Shown here: piece by piece, positions 1 to 10,878 of the stretch | How the letters are laid out: the number at the start of each line of letters is the position of its first letter | How positions within the stretch are numbered: position 1 is the stretch's first letter | DNA from: Gigaspora margarita | Lineage: Eukaryota > Glomeromycota > Glomeromycetes > Diversisporales > Gigasporaceae | DNA: 64,000 nucleotides | Direction of reading: 5' to 3' | Assembly (NCBI GenBank): GCA_009809945.1 | Contig: WTPW01002071.1 | Span: 1-64,000 of the forward strand | Translations under genes and position numbers: made by a program | Notes under the pieces: model-generated | The model's database searches: none | Told to the model about the DNA's origin: nothing | Seen by the model: the letters and a program-made list of their open reading frames with translations, nothing else

Positions 1-632
1 ATAGGCGATTTTTAGATGATATTAGGGTAATATTTTTGATTTCGACCAGTGTATATAAAGGGGCCTAGCTTATCATCTTTACTACTTTAGCTTAACTTAT
101 CTTTATACTTAGTACTTCATACTTCTCTACTTTTATATTTTTTTTGGGCATAGTCCTGCTTCCATTCTTCAAATTTTTTTTTGTCTATCAGATTTGCTCT
201 TGTCTATCTATAAAAGTATTCTTTGGTCATATTTTGATTTCTTTTGGGTTCATTAATATTGTTTCACTATTGTTTATATTATCAAATGTTACTATATTTG
301 TATGTCTACTGAGTATGCTATCGATCATCTTAGTAGTATTCTCTTTTAGTTTTTTGTATCTTTTGCATATATATCTTTTGACTATTTCAGATTTTTTCTT
401 ATGGTTTTCTATCTTACATGCATTATAGATAGTATATTGGACCATTTTCCATTTTTGCACTATTGCTTTGTAGTTTTTTGTTGTGAACATCTCTCTAGTA
501 AAATCATCCAACTCTAGACCTGTTAGATTTTTATTTTATTAGTCAGTTTGTTTAATATATTTGCCAGACTATCCTTTTTGGCAAAGTGTGCAGCTTTATA
601 ATGTTGCTAGTGATCTTGTTATATAGAGTTAG
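1..632 (-). pseudogene. LINE retrotransposon remnant, part between endonuclease and RT
   Basis: Minus-strand reading gives stop-interrupted but protein-like stretches. The longest (511 down to 227) starts MDDFTREMFTTKNYKAIVQK and is rich in Lys/Trp, like the linker between the endonuclease and reverse transcriptase of LINE-type elements. It continues the endonuclease remnant at 2807-3406: when the hAT element 641-2551 and one copy of its 8-bp target duplication are removed, the minus-strand frame runs through the junction without a stop for about 20 codons on each side. Several stops remain further on. The RT domain itself would lie to the left of the window. No intact product is possible. 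Assignment rests on context with the endonuclease; alone it would not be recognisable. Confidence 0.5.
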
Positions 633-1556
633 TGCCCTATTAGGGGTTTTAATAGGTCAGGTTGGGTCAGGTTTGGGCCTGATCCAGGTCAGACCCACTT
701 GGGTCAAAACCCAACTCAGGTCTATCTTGCCTTATATCAAACTTGACCCAGGTCTGACCTACCTCATGCCAAACCAGACCTGGGTCTAACCTGCCTCATG
801 TCAAACCTGACCCGGGTCTGACCCAACTCAACCCAACCTGGGTTGAACCTGGGTTAATGATAGGTGAAGCAATGATTTTCTGTTATTTGTTCGCTATATT
901 AGTAATTGCAATATATTGTGAGTTAGTTTGAATCGGTATAAGCTAACTATTAAAGGTTTGTTACAAAGCTCATTACTCCAATGACAGATAGTATGCAGCT
1001 TAGTTTTATTGGTTAATGCCAATTTTTAAAATAAGTATTGCAAAGAGAAAACATTATATTGCTATATTAGTTTTAGCTCATTGATCATATAATCATGATT
1101 TGTAGATTGATATAAAACTACAAGTCACTGAGAAAATTGATTAATTATCAGATAATCTGGGCGGCAAAAATTCTGACCAAAAATTCTAGAAATTAATCAT
1201 GGTTGAATGTAACTTTTTTTGATATTTGCTAATATATTCACTATTTTTTTTATTAATCATATGTTTTATCTATAATGGAGCATTTGTCATGTTCTTGCAT
1301 TTGTTCTTGAACTTGCACTTATTCTTGAACTAGACCATTATATAGTTCTTCAAGAGTTTGGTCATAAGAAAGAATGAATAGCTAAGACTTTCTACCTTTA
1401 TCCTGTTTATAAAGTTAAAATTGTTTAGGCATGGCAGGACAGTCTCACCCAAAAATATTAAAGAGAATAAGGCCAACTTTGATGGAAACCAAATATGGCC
1501 GAATTGTTAAAAGTTTTTGCTAATATATTTATTACCAAAGACCAACACCAAAAAGT

Positions 1557-1700
1557 GCAGTTTTAATGGCAGCAGATATTTTTCTCGATGTGAACTTGGT
1601 TATTGTCAGCCAAGATCAGACTCAGCATCTTGAATTAGCCACTGATATCACCCAAAAATTCAATAATTTTTACAGGCAATTCAATAATTTTTACAGGCAA
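1557..1700 (+). pseudogene. Tryptophanyl-tRNA synthetase fragment captured in hAT element
   Basis: The plus frame from 1557 reads [20 protein letters not shown] followed by [19 protein letters not shown]. This matches the conserved class I TrpRS block with MAADIL, then G-E/Q-DQxQHLELxRDIAxxFN, in bacterial/mitochondrial-type TrpRS, which normally lies between the HIGH and KMSKS signatures. Neither signature is present here. A 21-bp in-frame tandem duplication (1659-1679 and 1680-1700) repeats the FNNFYRQ segment at the end. Sequence before 1557 (from about 1430) is stop-ridden in all frames. It lies wholly inside the hAT element 641-2551, so it is a carried fragment and not a local gene. Identification is from family motif knowledge. 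Confidence 0.7.
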
Positions 1701-1809
1701 AAACTGCTGAAAATCTGTCTCATTTAAATTACTTGAGGAAAAGGAGATAAACTAGGAGCAAAGATGAACCTATATTTGCTTGCTATCTTTTACTTTTAAA
1801 AAATGCTTA

Positions 1810-1890
1810 GAAGGAACCCTAGACCTCTCTGATTTTACTAATTTAGAGGAATTAATTTGCTATAATAATTACTTTACTAACCTAAGGTAA
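1810..1890 (+). pseudogene. Leucine-rich-repeat protein fragment in hAT element
   Basis: The plus frame reads EGTLDLSDFTNLEELICYNN then YFTNL and a stop. The spacing LDLSxFxNLEELxCxxNxxTxL is a leucine-rich-repeat unit of the kind seen in many fungal LRR proteins. Only one unit is visible; the flanking bases carry stops. Together with the TrpRS piece 110 bp upstream, on the same strand, this indicates that the hAT element carries segments of at least two different host genes. Too short to assign a parent gene. Confidence 0.5.
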
Positions 1891-2559
1891 ATTTTTTTAG
1901 CCCAAGATAGTTTGTGAATATTAGGCAATCAAACAACAAAAGTAAATTTGGAACTTTCATGTTCACAATATTGTATTGTTTAAGGGCATTAATAAGGGCA
2001 TTGAAAAATAATATAATAATTACTCGAATATTATTATAATTACTCAACTATAATAATAGTCATAATCATCTTATGTATTTCTGTTAGCTTTCATGTATTT
2101 AGGTCACATTTTTTGGATGACTATTAAAAAAATGTTAAAGCGAACAACCCAGAATTAAAGTTATAGATAGATTCATTATACTTATTTTATATTTAATTTT
2201 TTATATAAAATTTTGATGGAATAAAATGCGCATGATTCAGAAACATGCACATGCATGAAACCCATCTTTAATACATACTTTAAAATGATACAGATTTTGT
2301 CTATAAAAATTGTATGTACGTATGAAGTTCTTTTAATAAATTAATTAATTAATTATTTATTTTTGCAATGAAATAGTTTCATCATGCGTCATCCATTATT
2401 AACACGGGTCTGACCTGACTTGGGTCTGACCTGATCTGGTTTTTTTCTGACCCAGGTCTGACCTGACCCGGGTTTGATCTGACCCAACCTGACCTGGGTT
2501 GGGTCTGATTCAGGTCGGGTTGGATCAGACCTGACCCAGCTAAGACCCCTATGCCCTAT

Positions 2560-3406
2560 ACAACCAGGTTGCCTTAAATATATGAGCATGGAATGTTTTT
2601 GATATAGAATATGTTGTTAGCTGTCACCTTAATTGTATTGTGTATTGATATCCAATACTTGTTTAATAATATTTTATTAGTAATGATCATATTATTCCAA
2701 TTACTGCTATCTATTGTTCTACTAATCATGGTAGAGAATTCTTTCTATTTTTACTCATCCATTCTATCGTATAGGTATATCTTTTCTTTGTTTTCTTTTG
2801 GCTTGTTCAAATAACTGGTTTATCTATGATCATTTTGGTGATTATTATCTTATAGTTACTTTTTATTGATTCTTCCATGCCTATTAACTGGAGTTCAGTT
2901 AGGTTTAGCAATACTGAATAACTTGCCCAAAAGTCATTGATCTGGCTTAAGCTATCTCTTCGTGCCCAGGTCAGTTTGCTTATATAATAAAAGTCTAACA
3001 GACTTGTAAGGCCTAAATCTTGCAGTTGTTGCAGAATGTGTGTTTTAAAAATTGTTTTTCTATTTATATTCTTGTTAAAGTCATCCATAACTAGTATATT
3101 TATTTGTTTCTTATTCTCTGTAACTAACCACCCTTTTATTGTTTTCTTTGCTATTTCTGATTGCTCTGTGGCTACGGACAGGATGTATACTGCTATTATT
3201 CTAGTTTTGTTATTTCTTAGAAAGTAGAATTCTATTATTATAGCCATGCTCAGATATGTTTCTATATTAAATATGTATAGTTGCAGTGCTAGATGTATCA
3301 CTATAGCTACTTCTATGCTTGTTTCTTGAACTATAGCTGTTTTCCTATCACAGTTAGCTGTGTAGATTTTGTATAATAGATTAGATAGGGTTAGTTCAGA
3401 CTGCAT
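2560..3406 (-). pseudogene. LINE-type endonuclease (EEP fold) remnant
   Basis: The 199-codon minus-strand reading (3406 to 2807) keeps the order of an apurinic-type endonuclease/exonuclease/phosphatase domain. ILVMDDFN (residues 104-111) fits the GDFN block, LTWARRDSLSQINDFWAS (145-162) fits the T-W...S-x-I-D-x-I/V-W block, and SNYKIII (183-189) fits the terminal SDHxxV block. Key residues are altered: GDFN reads DDFN, the SQID Asp is Asn157, and the catalytic Asp-His pair of SDH is Asn-Tyr. Both of the last changes are single transitions (GAT to AAT, CAT to TAT). Nuclease activity is therefore not expected. The N-terminal catalytic E and N motifs are not visible. Downstream (2600-2560) the frame continues into the hAT target duplication. 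A non-LTR element is the natural owner. Confidence 0.7.
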
Positions 3407-5963
3407 CGATTGTGAGGGTTTTGTTTTAGTTATTGAATTATATGGATTTGGGCATTTGTACAGAATTCTAGCTATTGTTATAATTTTATTTTCATGTTCA
3501 GCCCTTGAATGTTGTGATATGCTATTTTTAGTATTTGTGTATTATAAAATAGAAATGGTTGTAGTAGGTTGTCATTACTATTTTGTTGTACTATAGGATC
3601 CTCCAGATGTGAGAAGAACTTGTATTATGTATTCAGATATCATCATTATCAAAAATTTGATACTTATATTTTGGTAAATCTGGGTTTGGAGCATATATGA
3701 AGCAAATCTTCAAATAAAAGTAGGTTTTTAATACTTTTGTCATCTCAGTGATATCCTTGTATTTGTCAATTGGAAGAGTTACCTCTTTTTAGAGTGGGTA
3801 GTGATCAATGATTTCTTTTAGATCTTCTATAGACTTGGGTAATTGTAATTTGGACCCCTCTATATTTTTATATGATTTTAGTACAATCTTGGGTATTTGA
3901 ATTCATTCTGATGGGATTTGTCTAAAAAAGTATATCTTCCTTAACTCTCTTGCTACTTCTACTAGGGCCTTAGTAGTAACAATGGGCACTTGAATATCTA
4001 TGTCTGAAATTTGTTCTAGAGTATCTAGTAATTCAGCTTATTTGTAAAGTTTAGATTCGAATTCTGCTTCAAAAGTGAAATTGGTATGCAATAATCTCTT
4101 CTTACTTCATTTAAAAACATAGTAATTTTCTCTATCTTTGTTATAGAAAATGTGTATTTTCTTTGTTAGTTCAGATCTTTTGGATTAAAGGGGAGATGTT
4201 GCTTCTCTATAAAGAACATTTTTGGTACTTTTGTAAATAAGTAATGTTCTCTTAGTAAATCTATATAGGTTCTAAATACTTCCTCATTAGTAGGTTTACA
4301 AGGAAAAAGATTCGGTATTGTTATTTTAGTTTCTGTAGAGTGAATAGTAATTGTAGGTTTTTGAAAGAACATTGAAATAAGTTTTCAGAAGCCTTTCAAA
4401 GGTGAAGTATTGTCTTAGCCTTGAGCAATATTTTGGAATATATTGTAGATTTCCTCTTTCTGTTATAGGGAAGATTTGTCTGAATTGCTCTAGAAGTTCA
4501 TCTGGGTATTCTGGTAATACAGTACCTACAGCTAGATAGCAAAGTAAGTCTCTAGGAGTTGAGAAAATCTGAATGCTTAGTGTAGTGCTACTACTATGTG
4601 GCCTGTTTGTCTTTTATATTGTATTAGGAGCTCAAAGAGCAGTAATTGTTTGATATTGTTTTAGTATTTCTGGTAATTTTATTAATATATCATATCTTGT
4701 TTTCCTTAACATTCTTCATACACTTTTGAAAGAGGGCTTTATTTCTATTTTTGCATACTTACATAGGTAAAATATCTTTCTTGTGACTTCATGCCCATTA
4801 TCGTCTAGTATGTCAATAGTTTTAAAGTAATCTATTGCCAACTTGATTCTTAACCCTGTGAATATTTCATCTCTGCTGTGTTTATTCGTTCTAGATACAT
4901 TATACTATAGTTTATATTTCACTAGTGCCTTTTCAAGAAGGAGTAGAAAGTCTTTCTGGTGTTGAGGATGCAATTCTTTTTGCCTAGTAAATGATTTGAA
5001 GAAGCTCATATTCTTATTTTCAAATTTCTCATATATCAATTCTGGCAACTTGTTCACAGTTGATATAGCATGACATTTATTTATTAACAGCACAGCTAAC
5101 TTAGATTCATTTTTGAATACATCAATTATTCTATCCATTGTCCAGATTTCTGTATTCAGTCCATGCTTATGATTTCCTTTTAAATTATTCTTGATTCTTT
5201 TTTGCATAGTGGTCTTCTAGGTATTATTCTGGAACTTTGACTTCCTTTTTCTACTGTCACTTGTTTTAAGACTATACTATAGGTTGGGATAGAATCAGTT
5301 TTCTTGTTCTCCTCAACCATGCTATTTGATTCTATTTCTATCTTGTCTGACTCTGCAATTGTAGTTTCTATAACAATTTTTCTGTTACCAGTTGTAGCAG
5401 TCTATTGATTCCTTTCATTTTCTGAAGCTTCTAAAATTTATTGATCTTCCATTTCTAGGTCTGCCATGTATGGATGTGTTTTATAGAAATTTGCGTTCAT
5501 GTTTCTATATATGAGTTGTCTGGTAAGAATGGTATACCTGTTATAGAAGTTGCCTCAATTTCTGGTTTGTTTGTTTTGGTGGGCACTTGAGATAATATCA
5601 TGGCCAAAAAAATTGGGGTAACTGAAATAATTTCTCTCAATGCTGGTAATAATTTACTAAAACATTTTGCCACTTTGTATTTCTTCTAATTCTTTGTCAG
5701 GTGATACTTGTGTTGTAGTAGGTAGTGAAAAGACTTCTACTAATAATATCTTAACTTGCTTGTGTTCATTTTCATTATCATCTATTTGCATTGCAAACAT
5801 ATTTGTTGTGTTCTCTGTAGTCTCTGGTGAACTATCTGTTTTTATGTCTAGTATTGTCAACATAGTTGGCAACAACAACCTTTTGTCAATTAGTCTTGAA
5901 CTAAAGGCTCTTGACCACCTATGCTCTATGTTTGCACTGTCATATATTCGAACTAGTGAATAG
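3407..5963 (-). pseudogene. LINE retrotransposon remnant, N-terminal/ORF1-like region
   Basis: Several minus-strand open stretches, broken by stops and frameshifts, lie upstream of the endonuclease: 5878-5657 (acidic, contains AMQIDDNENEHKQVKILLVE), 5520-5440 (contains YKTHPYMADLEMED), 5207-4905 (100 codons, basic) and 4372-4166 (68 codons, ends FNPKDLN). Together they span 2.5 kb with the polar, Lys/Glu-rich character of the poorly conserved N-terminal part of a non-LTR retrotransposon. They sit in the same orientation as, and immediately 5' of, the endonuclease. No zinc knuckle was found. The whole is degenerate. Right limit is set by the MITE at 5980. Function is inferred from position only. 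Confidence 0.45.
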
Positions 5964-5979
5964 ATAAATTATTTAGTTA

Positions 5980-6393
5980 CAGTACAGGATAGCAAGAAAC
6001 ATCCAATTTTTTGCAGTTGTTTAAAGTCTTATAACTTCATAATAAATAATTATTTTATAAACTACTTTAATATCTCGCTTTTTACAAGAGTTATAAGAGA
6101 TCAAAGTTTGGTAATTTTAATAGTAAAACAGAAATTTGGCACAAAAAAATTACCCAATTATATTAATGCTAGTCACGTGCAAGCAATTTTATTGGTTAAT
6201 ACTCATTATTAAAAATTGGGTAATACATATTGCATAAATCAATTTTGACGGCTTAATAAAAATTAGCCAATCAGAAGTTGTGTTATATAACCCAAAATTG
6301 ATACTTTAATAAATTAGCCAATCAGAAATTGTATTACATAACCTAAATTTGGCAGCCCCAAAAAAATTGGATGCTTCTTGCTATCCCATACTG
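5980..6393. mobile_element. TA-target MITE (CAGTATGGGATAGC family), copy 1
   Basis: Inverted ends CAGTACAGGATAGCAAGAAA (left) and CAGTATGGGATAGCAAGAAG (right, reverse complement) continue into CATCCAATTTTTT on both sides and are flanked by TA (5978-5979 and 6394-6395). This is Tc1/mariner-superfamily style. 414 bp, no coding capacity. Interior contains repeated AGCCAATCAGAA and TTGGTTAATAC words. The copy at 37910-38559 has the same ends. It abuts the 5' edge of the LINE remnant. Confidence 0.8.
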
Positions 6394-6395
6394 TA

Positions 6396-7130
6396 GCTTG
6401 ACTGGAAATTTTACCAGGTTTTTGTTTGTTTTGCAATTTTCAGATGTACGGGAAAGGTTTTTCTACTTAAGCTTAATAATGTTCCTATTTTTTTTTACTT
6501 TGACTAACCGCGTATTAACTTTATTAATAGATTTGCAATACAAGTAATACAAAAATTCTATCAAAAACATGTCAAGCATAAACCTGATCTACCTCATTGG
6601 ATAGACCCATGTCCGGTAGTCACACTGATGTCTGCCACCTATACCCACATACATGCTAAGCACATATCTAAAGTATACATATAACATAGTATTCAGCTAC
6701 CAAAAAAGTAGAAAAAAAACCCCAGCAAAAAACCCTATCAGGAAAAAAACAAATGAAAAGAACTAGCTAAACAATCTAAGTAATAGTATAAAAAATTATA
6801 TAATACTATGTAGAGAGTAAAAACTCTCTACGTATTATATTTACAAAATTTGAAAAAAAATTGCATACGTCTAAAAGAAAGTTCTAGAAAGAAATTTTTA
6901 CTCAAATTTTTCACCAAAATATCGCACGTGTCCAAATTGTTTACTTAGCTGGGTTACCAAGAGTACACCTGACCTGACACCAATTGGGTAGACGCTATCC
7001 CAATTAGAAAATATAAACAGTAGTAATCTTTTGGAGGGGGTAAGCTAGATTTCCCACTTTTTGTAAAAATTTTGAGAGAAAACCCGAAGAGCAAAAAAAA
7101 GGAGAGGTTTGGTACCAAACGGAAAAGGAG
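6396..7130. other. Intergenic, no gene seen
   Basis: No convincing reading frame. Two related words occur 380 bp apart, CCTGATCTACCTCATTGG (from about 6582) and CCTGACCTGACACCAATTGG (from about 6969), each followed by a GTAGAC/ATAGACC-type word. This suggests an old duplicated repeat or a transposon leader sequence. Moderately G+C-richer than neighbours. Confidence 0.3.
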
Positions 7131-7361
7131 TTGGTAGGAGTTACGCTACATATAATAACCTATTTCAAAACAAGACTCCAGGAACTAAGCCCATTACTTC
7201 TTTGCTCGATAGTACCAATCCAAAGACCAAATGGGAGACCACCTAAAAAAGTCTGTCGAGAGTGTTTCAAGTTCCAAGAAACTGAAATACCTTTCAGTTC
7301 CTTCACAGATAGACTCTTCCAGTTGCTTTTTGATAAAACCTGTTTCTTTTTAATAAGTTAA
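7131..7361 (+). other. Open stretch with GRPPKK and Cys pair, unidentified
   Basis: A 76-codon open reading without an ATG near its start (it opens at TTG). It contains RPNGRPPKKVCRECFKF: an AT-hook-like GRP core followed by a CxxC pair, then FQETEIPFSSFTDRLFQLLF. It has protein-like composition compared with its surroundings, so it may be an exon or transposon-ORF fragment. No splice partners could be fixed. The following 7362-7970 stretch holds nothing recognisable. Confidence 0.25.
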
Positions 7362-7970
7362 ATATATAGTTTTCATAGGTTGGCCTTCTTGAAAAATTTG
7401 GTACAGATGATCGTTGGAAAGAGTTCGAATGAGTTTTGGGCCAATAATGTTCCTATTAAAATACATTTTAATTCATAATCTTATAATAACATCATGATAC
7501 GACAATTTCTTGTTGATATTAGAATAATAATTAATCGATAAAACTTGACAAGTACATGCTTATTATGCTTAATTTAGGGGTTTGAATATTTCTTTCATTT
7601 CTCATTCTATATTCTTTATGTAAACATTTGTGGTTGCATTCAAGAGATTTTTTCATCAAATATTCAAAATTGAATAAAATAAATTTTGTAATTGTTAATT
7701 TCATTATCTATAAAATATTATATTACTGTAGCAAGGCGATTGATTCATAATTAGCGATACTGACAATTTTTCAGTAACTAAGGTCTGCCTACACAATTGC
7801 AAGCTAATAACTGATAATAAGTTTTGGTATTTACAAGATAAAAAATTTTATTAACATTTTAATATAAAAGTGGCCTATTTTATTAATATTATTATGATAT
7901 CAATTATATAGTTTCAGTATCTTGAATATCTTAATGTTGTAAACTCTAGATCGGGGCAGAATCCTACCAT

Positions 7971-8968
7971 TAGAGATGTTAATGGTGTATAATACTCCAG
8001 AGTAACTTAGGAGTATAAGCCACTCCATCCAGTGTGATTTAGGCATCACTCCACTCCGGCTTATTAAGATATACCTAAAAGAAGTAAATCACTCTAGAGT
8101 AATACTATTAATGTAAAATAGTTTATACTCTGGAGCCACTATTATATTAACTATAAAGTGATTTATACACTGGAGTAACTATTATATAAATATAAAATCC
8201 TATACTATAAAAAAAATAAACTGACATGAAGTTACACAAACTGATTACACAAAGCATTCTTATTTATATGCTAATTAGAAACCAGTTTTATTGCAGTTTG
8301 TATGATTAAATAGCTTATAATAAATTGGCTATCTTTAGCAATCACCATTTAATCATAAAAAAATCAATCATAGGGGTTACAAAATTGTGCAATAATACTA
8401 TGCTTAACATTGATATGTTTGTACTTTAACATCCTATTAAATTTATAATAGTCAAATATACAGGCTGCTAATGCAATTAGTTCACTACTTACCCAACATC
8501 ACATAGAGTTAAGGTTGGCATTTGATTAGTTGTGGTATATATTTTTTACTTGGTGTGATGTCAAATAGAAGAAACAACTTTTGGACTTGTATGTACATTA
8601 TTCCAGTTATACTGTAACTAGAAACATGGCTTAAGTGCAACTTATAATATTGATAATCAGAAGATGTAATGTTTTTATAATCAATGAAAAACGAACAAAA
8701 TTAAACACATAAATTTTTTTAATTACAAACCAAGCAATTTAATTGGATTTGTACATTTAAAATTTAGATTTACTCTGGATTATACACTGGATTATACTTT
8801 GGGTTATACTTCAGAGTATGCCCCGACTTGGCTTATAATAGATTAATACTTCAGTGTTTAATTATAGAGTTTGCTCTGAGGTGGTGTACTCTAGTGTGGT
8901 GTGGTTTTGGGTATTACTCTGGTAGAGTACGCTCCACACCACCCTGGAGCACTCCATTAACATCGCCA
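7971..8968. mobile_element. Non-autonomous hAT-type element, 998 bp
   Basis: Perfect 8-bp target duplication CCTACCAT at 7963-7970 and 8969-8976. Inverted ends TAGAGATGTTAATGGTGTA and TGGCGATGTTAATGGAGTG (right, reverse complement). Subterminal regions (7990-8180, 8770-8960) are filled with variants of ACTCCAGAGTA / TATACTCTGGA on both strands, likely transposase-binding repeats. The centre is AT-rich without coding capacity. A 45-bp fragment with a very similar end is found at 24090. Confidence 0.85.
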
Positions 8969-9249
8969 CCTACCATTCATTAAAAGTTTGATTATTTATT
9001 CTTTTTCTCTGTATATCACTTAACAAAATCAAGTACTCATGTATTTTATACAAAATTTTAGAGTTTAGAGATAGCAAAGACAAAGGTAATCATGAATGGT
9101 CTGCATATACTTTTCGCAGACTGCGCTTTTTGCATCTGCTTTAGGAATTTATCATAATGTTTTAGAAAAAAGCAATCTTTATGGACCTAAAGCATAAGTA
9201 CATTTAATGCATTTTTAATTAAATGTTTTATAGTATGAAGATAATATCA

Positions 9250-10690
9250 TCTTTTAGCCGCATTACAAAATCTTCGACGTCGCATCTTGATAGTGTAACA
9301 GTTAACACCTCACTTGTACCGATAAAACATACTATTGTATTTTTCAAAATTTAGAAATGCCCGATTTATTCAGGACATGAAATTTTATCCCAATTTAAAA
9401 ACATAATTGAACTTATAAATAATTAACATATCTTTGTAATTTTTATTATTATTAATAATTATATTTAAAAATTTAAATAACCAACTTTATATTTGTAAAG
9501 TTAAAATATCCCAATTTAGAAGGACTTACAAGTGAATTTTAGTTGACTTTAAGTGTTACTTTTTTTTTCAAGCGCGATTTCAATTTTCTTATATGAATTT
9601 ATAAAATTGCACTAATAAAAAATAGACTTGACTAGCTTTGTAAATGTATATGATTCAGGAGTAATGTCTCTTGCAGAGGCTAGGTTAGTTTTAAACAATG
9701 AATTTTCAATGCCATAATATTTTGATGATTTTTGTCAAATTTTACAGTACTTAATAATTGTTTATGCATATGTAGATTTGGAAAATTTAGTTGAATTGTA
9801 TATGGATCGAACCTTAATTACGGATGACGATGTTTTTATCTAGACATTATTATATTCATAATACGAATATTCAATGCCCTATGAAATTGGCATTAATATC
9901 CAAACAAAATTTTTAAATAGACCTACGCGAGCTTACCCGTATCAAGAATTCGTCATTGTCAACAATTTGTAAACCTACATTCGCCAATTGAAAATTAAAA
10001 TATCTTGATGATGTATATACGCGCGTTACTGATAAAGAATTAAAAGAATTAAGAGCTAAATATCTTTTCTATGCATGTACGACATTCTCATAATCAACTA
10101 TCGCATTTATTCATCCTTAATTGATATTTTTTTTTATGCAGGCTTACCACTTGAATTTGATTTTACTCGAGTATCTTAGTCGTTTCGTAATATTTTAGCT
10201 GGTAAGAATGTAAGAATTTATAACGCAAATTTTAAACAATATTTTTCAAATATTCCTTTAGTTCAGCAATTCGCTCTGATGGAATTACCAAAAAAATTTG
10301 TGAGCGTGAATATTATGATGATTAAAAAAAGTCCTACAATTGGCATGTTAAATTTCTCTGGTCACTTGTACTGTATCAATGTTAAACATATTATTTAATA
10401 AAGTTCAAAGCATTAAAATTGCACCAAAGACGTTTAATAGCCTTTTGTAAATTAAGTATAGTAAAATGGATTATATTTACGATGTACCATCTTTGCAGTT
10501 ACTATTCATTGCTTGTAGCAAAAATATACTGTAACTTTTTTGTGCCGATCTCTTTTCTTAATAATTTCAGTAGTTTGTTATCTATTTTAGAAATTTTACG
10601 AGGCAATCTTTAAAATTCTGGACGAAATGCATCAAATCAGTATCAGATTGCATTTATAAAATTTAGGTTTGGTTACAAATATGCATGCAT
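9250..10690 (+). pseudogene. Decayed multi-exon gene, product unidentified
   Basis: A series of plus-strand, protein-like stretches separated by stops or short introns. These are 9256-9418 (contains HLDSVTVNTSLVPIKHTIVF), 9637-9832 (MSLAEARLVLNNEFSMP ... DLENLVELYMDRTLITDDD), about 9996-10076 (DDVYTRVTDKELKELRAKYL) and 10142-10398 (LPLEFDFTRVS ... NILAGKNVRIYNANFKQYF). They continue at 10400-10500 and 10570-10680. One intron is well defined: 10077-10141, GTACGA...TTATGCAG, 65 nt; splicing joins the flanking codons in phase (YACLPLEF). In-frame stops (for example after FTRVS and after NEFSMP) show that it is dead. Codon use and CpG content differ from the transposon-derived DNA around it, suggesting a former host gene. 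I do not recognise the family. It ends about 190 bp upstream of the kinase gene. Confidence 0.5.
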
Positions 10691-10712
10691 GCAGATATGA
10701 AAATTTTATAAA

Positions 10713-10765
10713 TTACGTTTTTGATACAATGATATAGATAATTAATGAGTTAATCAAAAACGTAA
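10713..10765. promoter_or_regulatory. Perfect 13-bp inverted repeat upstream of the kinase gene
   Basis: TTACGTTTTTGAT at 10713-10725 and ATCAAAAACGTAA at 10753-10765 form a perfect stem with a 27-nt AT-rich loop, followed by a second TGACGTAA word at 10770. It lies 114 bp before the ATG at 10879. It could be an operator-like promoter element or a very small MITE relic. TGACGTAA is the general binding word of bZIP/CREB-type factors; a role here is inference. Confidence 0.35.
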
Positions 10766-10878
10766 CTATTGACGTAACTTTTGTATCACTTTGACCAAAC
10801 ATTAAATGTCCTCCGTTACGCTCTAGACAATTAAAGTTGTATTTTATTTAGAATACAAATTATTCCTTTTTTAAAAAA

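Larger units (their letters stand above)
641..2551. mobile_element. Non-autonomous hAT-type element (1.9 kb) with captured gene fragments
   Basis: Ends are inverted: TAGGGGTTTTAATAGGTCAG on the left and TAGGGGTCTTAGCTGGGTCA (reverse complement) on the right. It is flanked by a perfect 8-bp direct repeat TGCCCTAT (633-640 and 2552-2559), the target-site size typical of hAT transposons. Subterminal zones (about 650-860 and 2400-2545) are dense in GGGTCAGGT/TGACCC words on both strands, far richer in G+C than the surroundings, as expected of transposase-binding repeats. The interior has no transposase; it holds fragments similar to tryptophanyl-tRNA synthetase (1557-1700) and to a leucine-rich repeat (1810-1890). 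The insertion splits a LINE remnant whose frame is restored by its removal, so boundaries are secure. The rest of the interior (860-1550, 1890-2400) shows no recognisable content. Confidence 0.85.

Noticed and set aside
227..511. Plus-strand hydrophobic open frame at 144-428
   Set aside because: Mirror of the LINE linker on the minus strand; Phe/Ile/Leu-rich only because the reverse of Lys/Asn-rich coding is T-rich.
7424..7440. GAGTTCGAATGAG as a tRNA B box
   Set aside because: No cloverleaf could be formed around it and no A box upstream at the right distance. No tRNA or rRNA gene was found in the window.
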